The notes: a model not told the origin generated them from the sequence alone. Numbered from the stretch's first letter, positions 9,283-20,749 are shown. The stretch: 64,000 bases of DNA from Adiantum capillus-veneris (GCA_014529385.2 CM043966.1:103365087-103429086); one strand, 5' to 3'. Made by a program: numbers and translations.

Positions 9283-10700
9283 TTGCCATGCTCTCTTAAT
9301 TATGCATCAGATTGTTATGCTTTGGTTGTGTCTAGTGTATGTGATATAGAGGAACCCCTATCTTTTGATGAAGCACAAAATTTGAAAACTTGGATAGCTG
9401 CCATGCAATCAGAATATGATACACTTATAAAAAATGACACATGGAATTTATGTGATTTGCCTCCTAGCAAAAAGGCCATTGGTACAAAGTGGGTTTACAA
9501 GTTGAAACGCAAGCCGGATGGCTCGAGGGGCTCACTATGTGTAAAACTACCATATCACGTGCATTCAAGACATGTTTGTAAAACCCCTTATCTGTGAATT
9601 TTGTTAAGAATATAATGTACCCTTTTCTTTTAAAATCTGTAAGTTTTTTTCAAATTTGAAAAAATAATGCCCTTCTGTATATATATTTTTGTAATTTTCA
9701 AGAACTTTAAATATCCTTCTATTGAACTCACGTGATAGGTTACATTTTTATTAGGTGATCTCCTCGGGCCGGATGGTGAGCCTTTGATCGCCATGTTGCA
9801 AAAGGCTATGCGCAACAGAAAGGCATAGATTTTGAAGAAATTTTTTTTCCCACTTGTCGTATGACTAATGTTCGCTTTCTATGTGCATTGGCAACTCATT
9901 TTGGTTGGGAAGTACATCAATCCGATATTGTCACTGCTTTCTTGAATGGTGACATTTTTGAGGAATTCTATGCAATGCAGCCTCGTGGTTTTGTCAAGAA
10001 AGGACAAGAGGACAAAGTGTGCAGATGTAAGAAGGCTTTGTATGGGTTGAAGCAATCTCCTCGTGCTTGGTATGAGAAAGCTGATACTCATTTGGTCAAA
10101 CAAGGCTTTTGTAACAGTCCAACAAAAAAGCACATTGTATGTCACCATGAGAGCGATGCACTTCTCATTGTTGTTCTTTATGTGGATGATTTTTTCATCA
10201 CTGGTCCCAATGAGGCACATCTTGCTGAATTTAAGGCCGACTTGAAAGCTACTTTCAAGATGAAAGATTTGGGGTTATTGCATCATTACTTGGGCGTGAA
10301 GTTTAAGCAGTGTGATGGTGGTATTTCCATGTGTTAGAAAAGTTTCATAGAGACATTGCTATGTAAGTTTGGTCTTGAGGATTGCAAACCTATTGCCACT
10401 CCCATGGAAACCGGTTTGAAGTTGAGTCTACATGATGTTGGTAATCTTGCTGATGTCACTCTTTACCAAACTGCTATTGGCTACCTCATTTATGTATGCA
10501 ACATGAGGCCAAATATTCAGTTTGCACTCTAGCAGGTCAGCAGATTTATGCATAGCCTAGGGTCTAAGCATTGGTATATCGTAGACAATCAAGAGGATTT
10601 TTTGCTACTTGAGTGGCACTTTGCGTCTTGGCTTGTTTTATCCAAAGGGGGGATCATTGTCGCAAGATTTACATGTTTTTTTGGGCTGAGATTAGGTTTG
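9283..10700 (+). pseudogene. Copia reverse transcriptase, interrupted by a MITE
   Basis: The N-terminal part (to about 9521) shows KTWIAAMQSEYDTLIKNDTW and IGTKWVYKLKRKPDG, the start of copia RT. The gene is then split by the 247-bp MITE at 9522-9768. It resumes with a frameshift as HVAKGYAQQKGIDFEE and, from 9861, continues through HQSDIVTAFLNG (motif A Asp present), ALYGLKQSPRAWYEK and LYVDDFFITG (YVDD catalytic pair present at about 10,177). Downstream, GLEDCKPIATPME and GYLIYVCNMRPNIQFAL are readable with TAG stops near 10,335 and 10,530. The catalytic motifs survive but the gene is broken several times. Confidence 0.85.
9522..9768 (-). mobile_element. MITE copy 1 (five-copy family, 8-bp TSD), inside copia RT
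   Basis: The 247-bp insert starts CTCGAGGGGCTCAC and ends GTGATCTCCTCGGG, near-perfect 14-bp terminal inverted repeats. It is flanked by the exact 8-bp duplication CCGGATGG at 9514-9521 and 9769-9776. Removing the insert and one repeat restores the RT codons around KPDG. It is inverted relative to the other four copies (12,873; 18,601; 19,096; 44,135). No coding capacity is seen. Confidence 0.9.
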
Positions 10701-10716
10701 TTGTTATGACACACAA

Positions 10717-11142
10717 GTGTCTACAAGTGGTTTTTGTTTCATGCTTGACAGTTCATGTATTTCATGGTTGAGCAAGAAGCAACCTACTGTGGCCACTTCC
10801 AGTTGTGAGATTGAGTACAAGGCAGTCTTCATAGCTATGGTTGAGTGTGTATGGCTCAGATGCCTTATGGTTGATTTGGGTGTTGGACAAGACATTGCCA
10901 ACATCATCTACACTAACAGTCAGAGCGCATTGGCAATTGTGAGGAACCCATTTTTTCATGCTTGCACAAATCACATTGAGGTGCATTACCAGTATGTCAG
11001 GGAGAGGCTCTTAGTAGGAGAGATCATCTTGGCTTATGTGCCAACACAAGACAACCTTACATATCTTTTCACAAAGGCATTGTCTCATGAGAAGTTCGAA
11101 TCTTTCCGCAAAGCTTTGGGCTTGCTCTCCTTTGTGGACTGA
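10717..11142 (+). pseudogene. Copia RNase H domain
   Basis: A 141-codon open stretch ends in TGA. It contains STSGFCFMLDSSCISWLSKK, SSCEIEYKAVFIAMVE and VHYQYVRERLLVGEI, then YVPTQDNLTYLFTKAL, the standard C-terminus of copia pol. The catalytic Glu in the SSCExEY motif and the Asp-like position read TNSQSA (usually CDNQSA) are recognisable, the latter replaced by Asn. The purine tract follows 68 bp after the stop. Confidence 0.85.
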
Positions 11143-11210
11143 TCCTGTCCTCAGGACATGGCACTTCCCTTTACTCTTCATGCCAGTCCTCGTTCATCGC
11201 ATCACTGCTA

Positions 11211-11223
11211 GCTAGGGGGAATT
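11211..11223 (+). promoter_or_regulatory. Copia polypurine tract next to 3' LTR start
   Basis: GCTAGGGGGAATT immediately precedes TGTTACCACC, the expected arrangement of plus-strand primer and 3' LTR start in copia elements. Confidence 0.6.
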
Positions 11224-11370
11224 TGTTACCACCATTCAAGATAATTGGCCAAGTAAATCCAATCACATATCATCTCTAGTTCCCACAGTCTATGCAAATT
11301 TATCAAGTCTTCCATGTTTCATTGTTGGAGCCTTGTCATTGGTCTAAAAATTGAAACACCAGCAACATCC

Positions 11371-11427
11371 ATCAAGCCTCTCCCCCATACCAAGAAGCAA
11401 ATCCGCTCCGGCTAGAGGAGAGGGTAA
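11371..11427 (+). mobile_element. 3' internal end and polypurine tract of the outer gypsy element
   Basis: Sequence ending GCTAGAGGAGAGGG (11,411-11,424) lies three bases before the gypsy LTR start TGTCATGAATG. This places it as the purine primer of the outer element and shows that gypsy sequence resumes after the copia insertion. Confidence 0.55.
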
Positions 11428-11750
11428 TGTCATGAATGTTTGAGGGTCAGTCTTCTTGAGTTTCCTACAAGAAAGAACTAGAATATTATGAAATATTCTA
11501 GAAGATTTGTGTGGAAGATTCTAGAAGATCAAGAAAAAATCAAAAGGTTATTGGAAATGGTTTGCATCATCGCTTGCATCATCATTAGAAGATTCTAGAA
11601 ATATCTAGAAGATTCTAGAAGGATTTAGAAGATTCTAGAAGGTTCTAGAGGATTCTAAAATTTTTAGAAGCATCTAGTAGATTCTAGAAGGGTCTAGAAG
11701 TATCAAGAAGATTTGAACAATAGCTAGAAGAATCTAGAAAGTTCTAGCAC
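11428..11750 (+). mobile_element. Truncated 3' LTR of the gypsy element, HSE-rich
   Basis: It matches the first ~320 bp of the LTR at 5271, including TTCTTGAGTTTCCTACAA. The segment holds many TTCTAGAA units; GAAGATTCTAGAA occurs near 11,515, 11,587, 11,605 and 11,626. The TATA box and R/U5 found in the 5' LTR are missing, so this copy is truncated near 11,750. Confidence 0.65.
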
Positions 11751-12872
11751 CCATGCACTTCTCAAATCTCTTGTCCCTCCTCACCTCATCCGATTGACTA
11801 CTTCAACTCCTAAAGCAGGTCCTTTGGTGGACATTTTGATCAAGTCACATTTATCCTTAGGTCCACCCTAACCAGGAAAACAACCTCCATGGAAGGATGG
11901 AAAAACACAACGCTTTTGTAGCATTAGTATATTGTCATATCACCTGACCCTCTATAGCTTTCTTATGTGACACAATTCCTTTGAATCCCCTAGTTTGAAC
12001 AAGTAGCATCCAATTTCTTCAAGAAAATGATTAAAGCCAGCATCAGTGGATTCCAAATCATCTTCTTTAGTCAAAGAGTGGAATAAATTTTTTCAAGCAG
12101 CTAGATTCATACTTTTCTAGAACCCCCTTCTCAATCTTTAGAACTACGCTAACAAGACTACAAGTGACCGTTATATTTCTACTCCAAGCTGAGCATCCTT
12201 TTATTTTCATGTGTTGGAGGGAGCTAAAAAAAAACATTGCCATTGTACACAATTAGGAGCTCACATACTTTCTTCGAGGTCCACAAATCTTTAATAGTTT
12301 GGACAACCTATAAGATTTAGCTCAAAACAAACACTTCCATCGTACACAATTGGGAGCTCACCTATCCTTTTAGCGGGTTCACAAATCTCTAATAGTTTGA
12401 ACAACCTACAAGACTTGATTTTTTCTTCTATCCATGTAATGATGAGTGTATCCTTTGAACATTGTTGCCTAGTGTGATCACTCAAAGTATGTGTGTCCTG
12501 GCAGGCTATGGGTTACTTGGTTGTTTGTAAAGTCTTCATAACAATTGCATCTTCCTCTTCATCTATGTCAATGTTAAAATGTAATGGAGCTCATTCTTGG
12601 AACATGGAGTAGCATAGCAAGAATCATCGACAACATCTTCCATTGTCTCTAAACTATCAGACACATAAACACGGTCATTTGAATGTAGAATGTGGTAAGT
12701 AGAGGGTAATGTACAATCAAGGAGGTAATGCTTTTGGTCTTCATGATCCAATCTTTGCAACACATTGACCTTGGTCACATACTCTTCTGTCTATATGATT
12801 GCTTGCAACCCTTGAAATCTGATAGGAGGTAACATGCTTGAAAAAAAAAAAAGCACCAAGGAGAAGCTCTCC
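11751..12872. repeat. Intergenic stretch with a ~97-bp two-copy tandem repeat
   Basis: The phrase CATTGTACACAATTAGGAGC at 12,241 recurs as CATCGTACACAATTGGGAGC at 12,338, followed in both by CTCAC, by a TCACAAATCT-like phrase and by AATAGTTTG. The two copies lie at about 12,241-12,337 and 12,338-12,434. The remainder shows only short minus-strand frames without a family I recognise. Decayed retroelement sequence is possible but not supported by motifs. Confidence 0.5.
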
Positions 12873-13121
12873 CCCGGGGGTTTCACCTTACATAGTATGT
12901 GACCTATGACGTGAGTTCAACAGAAGGGTATTTAAATCCCTTAAAACTTACAAAAATAAATTTACATAAAGATATGCTTTTTACAAATCTAATTTTTTTT
13001 TTACAGAATTTAAAAGAAAAGGGTTCATTATATTTCCTAGAAAATTCATAGAATAGGGATTTTAGAAAAAGAGCCTGAATGCACGTGATATAGTGGTCTT
13101 AAATATAGTGAACCCCCCGGG
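12873..13121 (+). mobile_element. MITE copy 2 (8-bp TSD AGCTCTCC)
   Basis: The 249-bp element begins CCCGGGGGTTTCAC and ends GTGAACCCCCCGGG. It is flanked by the exact duplication AGCTCTCC at 12,865-12,872 and 13,122-13,129. Interior landmarks shared with the other copies are TGACGTGAGTTCAACAGAAG, AGAAAAGGGTTCATTATA and GAATGCACGTGATA. Confidence 0.92.
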
Positions 13122-13129
13122 AGCTCTCC

Positions 13130-14515
13130 ATTTCTATGTGCAACACTATGTTCTACGAGAGCACTATTCACATTGAAAGCATTAAATTTTCCACTTGCAC
13201 ACTGGATACAATGGGAAATCAACCATTATTCAAGCAACATCTAGTTGATACTGGAGGTAGAGAAGGGGAAATTTCTACAGGATAGATGATTAGGAAATAG
13301 TATCTCCTCAAACTTCAAATGGAGCAAGACAACCAAAAGACTAGAATTGCACAAAGTCAAACTTAGAGAACCAATTGGACATATTGGAATCTAGGCATTA
13401 GAAATAGTCCAAATTTCAAAAATCCAGAGGGATGAATTTCCAAAGTTAAGAGGACACAACAATTTGATCTCACAAGCGACACATAAGTTACTTCTAATTA
13501 GAGTATATGTGTCATTTCCATTTCAATTACATTTTCTAGTTCCATTCCAACATCAGTGTGCTAGTCGTTGCATCATATATCGAGATGGCCAAGAAACACA
13601 CCAAATGGGACCTAGTGGATAACGTTTGGTCGTCCATTAGCATCTAGATGCATTTGTACTTAAAATTATTATCAGCTAGGTGGTTGCATTTCACCAATTA
13701 CCATATGCTCACATTAGGCAACGGACTCGTTGCAACTCATAGTTGTGGTAGCACTGGGAGAATCAAACCTTTGGTAGTTTCAGAGGATGCAACAATCTGA
13801 TCTGAAAAGCGACACATTAGTTACTATTTTCTAGTTCCATTTCACTATAATATGTAACTATGTATAACTATAGTATATAGTATAAATTGTATAACTATAT
13901 ATCACTATAATATATAGCTATAAACATATTATATATATATATATTCTATTGTATAGATTATGTATCTTTTAATATATATTATATAACATATACCATTTGT
14001 TATATATTCATTTTTCCCAGATTAAAAAGAAAGAAGGGGGACAAAGCCCCCGCATTGTCCACATGCAGAGGATCAAGGGGCTCTTAGCCGATTTTTTTTT
14101 CCAATCATGAGCTCTAGCATGAATGAACCTAGTACTCTTGGATACTCATAATGAGCCCAAAACCATATCAGATCAGCTGAGTCAGATTAGTGTTTCCAGA
14201 TTCAGATTAAACCAACGTTTTTTGAATTTAGATTAGATCAGTGTTTCTAAATTCATCCCCAGATTATACCAATGTTTTAAGATTCATATCAAATTAGCAT
14301 TTTTATATTCAAATCAAACTAGCATTTTCAAATTTAGATCAAATCATTGTTTTTATATTCAGATTTAGAATCAGATTCAAATTCAAATCAAACAAGCACT
14401 TTTTGGTTTAGATCAGATCAAGGTTTTTTAGATTTAGTTTCGTTTAGACATGTGGCATTCTACAAGACGATCAAATCAACATTTTTAGATTCAAATAAGA
14501 ATAGCATTTCAACTC
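13130..14515. other. Intergenic, AT-rich, no gene
   Basis: The stretch holds a TA-rich patch (13,845-14,010) and degenerate repeats of an AGATTCAGATCAAAC-like phrase between about 14,165 and 14,500. No protein, RNA or element end is recognisable. Confidence 0.5.
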
Positions 14516-14589
14516 TAGTGGAAGAAAGGTCATTTGATTATAGGCAACAAGAGAACTCGCTATTATATGCATGTGGAATTATAAAGATG

Positions 14590-14757
14590 CTTATGATACC
14601 TGATAAATGGGATGGGGGTGGGGGGTGGGAGGGGGGTTTTGGAACCCCCAAAAAAGGGAAACAGAGCCACCCCATTGTACGCACACGTGTAAACAAGGGG
14701 GGGGGGGGGGGGGGGGGGGGTATAGCCACCCTTTTTCTTTAGATCAAGTATCATAAG
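14590..14757. repeat. Small foldback element with 15-bp inverted ends, G-rich core
   Basis: The segment begins CTTATGATACCTGAT and ends ATCAAGTATCATAAG, inverted repeats with one mismatch. The 168-bp body is very G-rich on the plus strand and contains a run of 24 G (14,697-14,720). A sister copy lies at 16,372-16,525. No coding capacity; target duplications are not clear. Confidence 0.5.
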
Positions 14758-15028
14758 AAAGAGTGAAGATTAGCTGACCATTGTGGCATTGTTATGGGGC
14801 CCTACGACAACCTTGCTAATGCCGAGGTCCTTCTCTAAGTGCTACAAGGTCTCGGCCTCTTTCCAATCTTCCTTGCACACGTGACCACTTGATATATAAC
14901 AACCCTGCTCAACTGGTGGAAGACTTTGCTTTAGAATATGGATTGCTAGTTGCCCCATGTGTAGCATGTTTTGTTTGAACTCTTCTACCTATATAGCATT
15001 GTCCGCTAGAAGGTGTCGGTAGTGTTGA

Positions 15029-15270
<242 letters not shown>

Positions 15271-15553
15271 AAGTTGAGTAGAGTGAGCTGTACATAGCTC
15301 CAACACCCCCACTCAAACAAGGATCTCTAGCTTTGGATGAAAAAACCCTTGGGGAGTTCAAGGGAAAAAGCCAAGCCCTATGCAAATGTGAAAATATGAA
15401 CCAATGATAATGATATGAAAGTGCATTGTGTATCTATGTATAAATATACAAGTGACCAAGAGGTCACAATGTGTAAGTGTGGAGTGTGCACATTGCATGG
15501 TACCTATATGATTACAATGACATATGTAAAAAGATACCAAAGTAGCAGAGAGG

Positions 15554-16292
15554 CTAATCTAGAAAGAGTGAGACCGAAGCAACTCCAAGCTCCAAGCCCG
15601 AGAGGATAAAGCATGACTCGTTGAGACCTTTGGTACGAATGTCTACAATCATCTGGTCACTTGGACAATGTTCAATCATGAAATTGCCTTTCCATACTTT
15701 ATACCGTACATAATGATAATGCACAACAATATGCTTTGACTTGTTATGTTGAACATAGTCTTTTGCGAGACTAATAGGACTCTGGTTATCACACCGCAAG
15801 GATGTGCTAGAAAGAGGAGAATGACCAATATCAACTAGCATTTGTCGAAGTGAGATCAGCTCACGAGTTGCAAGTGATGCAGCAACATATTCAGACTCAA
15901 TCGTAGAAACTGCAACACAACGTTGTTTCTTGCGAGTCCAAGAAATAAGACAACCATTTATGAAGAAGAAATTTCCACTAGTAGATCACATAGATAAATG
16001 TGAGCTCCCCCAATCTGCATCTGTGTAACTTAAAGGAGAGATAGATTGCATAGAGTTCAATGTCAATTGTCATCCATAGACCAAACCAAAATCTATAGTG
16101 CCTTTTAAGTCTGTCAATACACGCTTTGCTGCAAACCAATGCTTAAGAGAAGGATGTGCAAGATATTGTTCAAGTTAATTAGCAACAAACAAAATATCAA
16201 GGCGAGTGTTCATGCCATTGAACTAAAGACAACCGATTAAGTTAACATAAGGTTGATTTGTGATAAGCTGACTGCATACCATCACGTCCATA
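15554..16292 (-). pseudogene. Copia RNase H/RT remnant, unit 1
   Basis: Minus-strand translation gives MLVDIGHSPLSSTSLRCDNQ then ISLAKDYVQHNKSKHIVVHY and VWKGNFMIEHCPSDQ, the RNase H C-terminal half. Upstream (higher coordinates) are the SSxxxEYVA-like and TDANW-like regions in broken form. It matches 17,384-18,020 closely but has independent stops. Confidence 0.75.
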
Positions 16293-16371
16293 AGATTAGT
16301 GGAATAAAGGTTGTTTCATTCAAGCCAACATGAGACCTTGCTATTACAGGTATGTGGCATTATACAACACG

Positions 16372-16525
16372 CTTATGATACTTGATAAATGGGGTGGGAG
16401 GGGGGGAAGGGGGTTTAGAGCCCCAAGAAAAGGGGAATAGAGCCCCCTCATCATCCGCACACGTGTAAAAAATGGGAAGGGGAGGGGGGTATATAGCCAC
16501 CCTTTTCCTTTAGATCAAGTATCAT
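16372..16525. repeat. Second copy of the G-rich foldback element
   Basis: It starts CTTATGATACTTGAT and ends ATCAAGTATCAT, matching 14,590-14,757 throughout, but lacks the 24-G homopolymer and the last bases of the 3' inverted repeat. Confidence 0.5.
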
Positions 16526-16781
16526 CGGTGAGAGTGAAGATTGGCCGCCCGTTGCGGCATTTTTGTGGGGCCCTATGAAACCCTTCCTCTAAGTGCTACA
16601 AGGTCTTGGCATCTTCCAAATCTTCCTTGCACACGCAACCACTTGTTATATAACGACCCTGCTCAATTGGTGGAAGCCTTTTCTTTAGAATATGGACTGC
16701 TAGTGGCCCCATGCGTAGTGTATTTTGTTTGAACTAGCTCTTCTACCTGTATAGCACTATCCGTCAGAATTTGTCGGTAGT

Positions 16782-16883
<102 letters not shown>

Positions 16884-17020
16884 GAGACAAGAGACACACA
16901 CCATGTATGCTCTTAAATATTGATTCATATTGAGGACAAGATACATATATATATATATGAGACCAAGTTGAGTAGAGTGAGCTGTATATAGCTCCAACAC
17001 CCCTACTCAAACAAAGATCT

Positions 17021-18062
17021 CTAGCTTTGGATGAAAAAACCCTTGGGGAGTTCAAGGGAAAAAGCCAAGCCCATGCAAATGTGAAAATATGAACCAACGA
17101 TAATGATATGAAAGTGCATTGTGTATCTATGTACAAATATATGAGTGACCAAGAGGTCACAGTGTGCAAGTGTAGAGTGTGCATAGTGCATGGTACCTAT
17201 ATGATTACAATGCCAGATGTAAAAAGCTACCATAATAGTAGAGAGGCTCCGAGTGCAACATGATAAAGCGTGACTCGTTGAGACCTTTGGTAAGAGCAAC
17301 TGCATAATAGCAACTCTAAGCTCCGAGTGCAACATGATGAAGCGTGACTCGTTGAGACCTTTGGTAAGAATGTTTGCAATCATCTAGCCACTTGGACAAT
17401 GTTCAATCATAATAGTGCCTTTGCGTACTTCATACCGAACATAATGATAATGCACAAAAATATGCTTTGACTTGTTATGTTGAGCATAGTCTTTTGCGAG
17501 ACTAATAGCACTCTGTTTATCACACCACAAGGATGTTCTAGAAAGAGCAGAATGACTAATATCAACCAACATTTGTCGAAGCGAGATCAATTCACGAGCT
17601 ACAAGTGATGTGGCAACATATTTAGACTCAATCGTAGAAACTACAACATAGCGTTGTTTCTTGTTGGTCCAAGAAACAAGACAACCATTTATGAAGAAGC
17701 AATTTCCACTTGTAGATTGCATAGATAAATGTGAGCTCCCCCAATTTGCATCTGTGTAACCCAAAGAAGAGATAGATTGCATAGAGTTCAATGTCAATTG
17801 TCATTGGTAGACCAAATCAAAATCTATAGTGCCTTTTAAGTATTTGAGTACACGCTTTGCTATAGACCAATGCTTAAGAGAAGGATGCGCAAGATGTTTG
17901 TCTGAGATAATTAGGAACAAACAAAACATCAGGGCAAGTGTTCATGCCATCAAACTGAAGACAACCAATCAAGTAAGTATAAGGTTGATTTGTGACAAGC
18001 TGACCACCTACCATCACGTCCATTTGATGAGCTTCTAAATCAAATTGAAGAGAAAATGACAA
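17021..18062 (-). pseudogene. Copia RNase H and distal RT, unit 2, RT core deleted
   Basis: Minus-strand frames show LGYTDANWGSSHLSMQSTSG, then KKQRYVVVSTIESKYVATS and NKSKHIFVHYHYVRYEVRKG: a typical copia RNase H. Immediately upstream the frame reads LEAHQMDVMVGGQLVTNQPY then TYLIGCLQFDGMNTCPDVLF. QMDV is RT motif A, yet YLIGCL normally lies beyond the YVDD motif, so the RT palm including YVDD has been deleted. The same deletion-adjacent sequence is present in unit 1. Confidence 0.78.
17247..17394. repeat. 74-bp tandem duplication at the end of copia pol
   Basis: CTCCGAGTGCAACATGAT at 17,247 recurs at 17,321, and both are followed by AAGCGTGACTCGTTGAGACC. The second unit of the duplication corresponds to the RNase H tail coding LTKGLNESR. 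It is absent from unit 1 at 15,6xx. Confidence 0.75.
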
Positions 18063-18600
18063 TAAAACTCAAACACTTGTAATACAAACAACTGGTGAAA
18101 AGGTCTCTTAATAATCAACATTAGCAACTTGGGAATAACCTTTGCAACTAAACGTTCTTTGAACTTGTCAAAAGATCCATTTTCTTTTCCTTTTGTCTTA
18201 TACACCCACTTACACTTAATAACTGTACGACTAGGAGGCAGTTGAGTTAGTATCCATGTACCTTTAGAGATAAGAGAATTGTACTCTGCTTCCATGGACT
18301 CTTGCCATTGACCCTTTTGTGGAGAAGAGATAGCTTCAATGTAAGTAATGGGACCTTCAGAAGTAGAGAAAACATTATAAAAAATATTGTCATCATAAAC
18401 ATGACATGAACCATGATCAAAATCAATAGGCAAATCAACGAAAATATCAATATCATCATTGGTAACATTCTAATGGATGGTTGTGAAAAGGAAATCTGCA
18501 CTATAGAAAGAGTTTCATCATCTGAAAGAAATGGAAAAGCCCGAAGCAACAATTTAGTATCATCAGTATCATCCATAGACCATGAGACTCCGATAAACTG
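18035..18600 (-). pseudogene. Copia RT N-terminal region
   Basis: The minus-strand frame contains WQESMEAEYNSLISKGTW, then LPPSRTVIKCKWVYKTKG and KERLVAKV, the start of copia RT. MITE copy 3 abuts it at 18,601, splitting this part from the integrase C-terminal sequence that continues at 18,848. Confidence 0.75.
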
Positions 18601-18847
18601 CCCGGGGAGGTCACCTAATAAAAATGTAACCTATCACGTGAGTGCAACTGAAGGGTATTTAGATTTCTTGAAACTTATAGAAATATATATACAAAAGGGA
18701 ATTATTTTTTCAAATTTGAAAAACACTTACAGATTTCAAAAGAAAAGGGTACATTATATACTGAACAAAATTCACAGATAAGAGGTTTTACAAACATGTC
18801 TTGAACGCACGTGATATGATAATTTTACACATAGTAAACCCCCCGAG
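18601..18847 (+). mobile_element. MITE copy 3 (8-bp TSD ATAAACTG)
   Basis: The 247-bp element begins CCCGGGGAGGTCAC and ends with AAACCCCCCGAG. It is flanked by the exact duplication ATAAACTG at 18,593-18,600 and 18,848-18,855. It sits in a minus-strand copia pol gene and shares its interior with copies 4 and 5 at high identity. Confidence 0.93.
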
Positions 18848-19095
18848 ATAAACTGCTCGTTAAAAGTAGCATCACGATTCACAAGTACTTTCTTGGAGGA
18901 AATGTCATAGAATTTATAGCCATTGGAAGTGTCAAAATATCCAATGAAAATAACTTTAAGACCATGAGCATCAAGCTTTGTTTTCTTTGAGAACATGAAT
19001 ATAAGCAATCCATCTAAAGATTCAAAAATGAGATACAAAAGGAATGTCACTTATCCATGATGTGATGGATATCTTATTAGAAGGTGCATTAGTAG
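18848..19095 (-). pseudogene. Copia integrase C-terminal region
   Basis: The minus strand reads SKKTKLDAHGLKVIFIGYFD, then NGYKFYDISSKKVLVNRDAT and FNEQFI, the conserved tail after the copia integrase core. It is bounded by MITE copy 3 below and MITE copy 4 above, so the gene was interrupted twice by the same MITE family within about 500 bp. Confidence 0.78.
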
Positions 19096-19343
19096 CCCGG
19101 GTAGGTCACCTAAGAAAAATGTAACCTATCACGTGAGTTCAACAGAAGGGTATTTAAAGTTCTTGAAAGTTACAAAAATATATATACAGAAGGGATACTA
19201 TTTTTCAAATTTGAAAAAAAACTTACAGATTTTAAAAGAAAAGGGTACATTTTATTCCTTAAAAAATTCACAGATAAAGGGTTTTACAAACATGTCTTGA
19301 ATGCACGTGATATGGTAGTTTTACACATAGTGAACCCCCCGAG
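19096..19343 (+). mobile_element. MITE copy 4 (8-bp TSD ATTAGTAG)
   Basis: The 248-bp element begins CCCGGGTAGGTCAC and ends GTGAACCCCCCGAG. It is flanked by the exact duplication ATTAGTAG at 19,088-19,095 and 19,344-19,351. Same orientation as copy 3, 248 bp away. Confidence 0.93.
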
Positions 19344-19351
19344 ATTAGTAG

Positions 19352-19960
19352 GAAGATGATTTTGAATTAATACTATTGTCAAAGTAGCTTTAGCCCAAAA
19401 TACACGAGATAACCCAACTTACAACATTAAGTATAGTACGATTCTTTTGTTCAGCAATGTCGTTATATTGAGGCGAATATGGAATAATGTGTTCATGATG
19501 AATTCCACTATCAGCATAATAACTTACAAACTCTTGAGAAACACATTCTCCTCCATTTTCACTGCAAAGCTTCTTGAGGCTACGACCAGTTTGAAGTTCC
19601 TCAGCCTTGTAAAATTTAAAAAAAATAGATAATGCTTTATATCTTTGTGTAAGCAAAAAAGCAGTGGTATACAATGAGCAATAAATGTAATAAAGTAACG
19701 ATGTTGTGATCTCAAAGAAGGTAGAGATCCACATATATCAGTATGAACAAGATCCAATATATCATGAAAATGAGTTGTATTTGAGAGAGGAAAGTGTTTA
19801 TGATTATGTTTCCCAAGAGCAAAAAACTCCCAAATTCCCATATGGGGATGAGCTTTAAGATCCATGCCACAAACAAGATCACAACCATAAAGATCAAAGA
19901 GTTTTGAGAAATAAGCGTGAACAAAGCGGTCATGCCATACCTTGCAATCATGATCATCTG
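19352..19960 (-). pseudogene. Copia integrase core and pre-integrase remnant
   Basis: The minus strand shows the pre-integrase phrase EFFALGKHNHKHFPLS, then DLVHTDICGSLPS (first catalytic Asp, usually VHTDLCGP) and CSENGGECVSQEF (second catalytic site, usually SDNGGEF; Asp replaced by Glu), followed by PYSPQYNDIAEQKNRTI (third catalytic site, Glu of AERKNRT present). Several frameshifts break the reading frame. Confidence 0.78.
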
Positions 19961-20211
19961 GAGCAGCGATAATATTTGCTACAACATCATTGAGAGAGAT
20001 TTCAAACAGATTACCATTTCAAGAAGCAGTGGTTATAGCCTGTCCATCTTTCTCAATATGGCATTTGGTATGATCAAATCCAAAAAGAGACTAAGATCAA
20101 CAAGTCTAGAAATTGAAAGAAGATTACGTTGAAGATTTGGAACATGTAGTACTCCTCGCAAAACTCGAGTGAAAGAAGTTAAGGTACCAAGATATAAATC
20201 TCCAAATCACT

Positions 20212-20723
20212 TTACTTGACAATTCGTATCATCAACAAGATAAACAACATGTTGAACTGGTATAGTGGATGATAGTTATGGAGCCACTTAGACTGAAATT
20301 TCAAACTTCTTGTAGCACAAGAATCGATACTAAAAAGTGAACCATCACGTACATGAAGTATTCTGTATGGAGTAACTGAACGGACGAAGCTTGTTTCTAA
20401 TACAATATTGTTTTGATGTTTAATAGAATATGCTCTATTACAATTTGTGTCGAATCGATGATTATAGCACATGTGAGTGGGGTGATCAGATCATCCACAA
20501 TATTCAAAAGAAGAAGAATTATCTCTAGATAAACGTGGTAGTTTAGTGGTAATATTGTGTCCTTCATCATATTGATGTACCCAACAATCATCTTCAGTAT
20601 GGCCATTTCTATTGTAGTAAAAACAATGCTTGTTAGAAAATTTGAGATGAGAGAAAATATTACAGCCACGACCACCTGTGCGGTTTTCTCATTGAAATGG
20701 ACGTCTTTGAGCATAAAAAGCAC
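20212..20723 (-). pseudogene. Copia gag zinc knuckle and protease remnant
   Basis: On the minus strand HCFYYNRNGHTEDDCW (about 20,590-20,640) is a CCHC knuckle with its second Cys changed to Tyr. Downstream FSIDSCATRSLKFQSKW is the protease site with the Gly of DSGAT changed to Cys. The knuckle and protease are in different frames. Similarity to copia ends near 20,740 and the gag N-terminus, PBS and 5' LTR are not found, so the element is 5'-truncated. Confidence 0.65.
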
Positions 20724-20749
20724 GTTCCAGTTGTTCTTAATTTCTCTTC

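Larger units (their letters stand above)
6985..11370 (+). mobile_element. Nested Ty1/copia retrotransposon, non-autonomous and decayed
   Basis: The span runs from a partial 5' LTR (U5 side, ending CCAACA at 7195) through a PBS, gag, protease, integrase C-terminus, reverse transcriptase and RNase H to a purine tract at 11,211-11,223 and a partial 3' LTR beginning TGTTACCACC at 11,224. The order PR-IN-RT-RH identifies copia. It is flanked by gypsy integrase on the left and the gypsy purine tract and LTR on the right, so it inserted into that gypsy element. The two copia LTR remnants share no obvious sequence with each other, so each must be truncated. Both outer limits are approximate. Confidence 0.75.

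Noticed and set aside
9522-9768. Reading the insert as a Mutator-like element with a 9-10-bp duplication
   Set aside because: At two single sites 9-10 bases can be matched, but only 8 bp are consistent across all five copies once the terminal G is assigned to the element.
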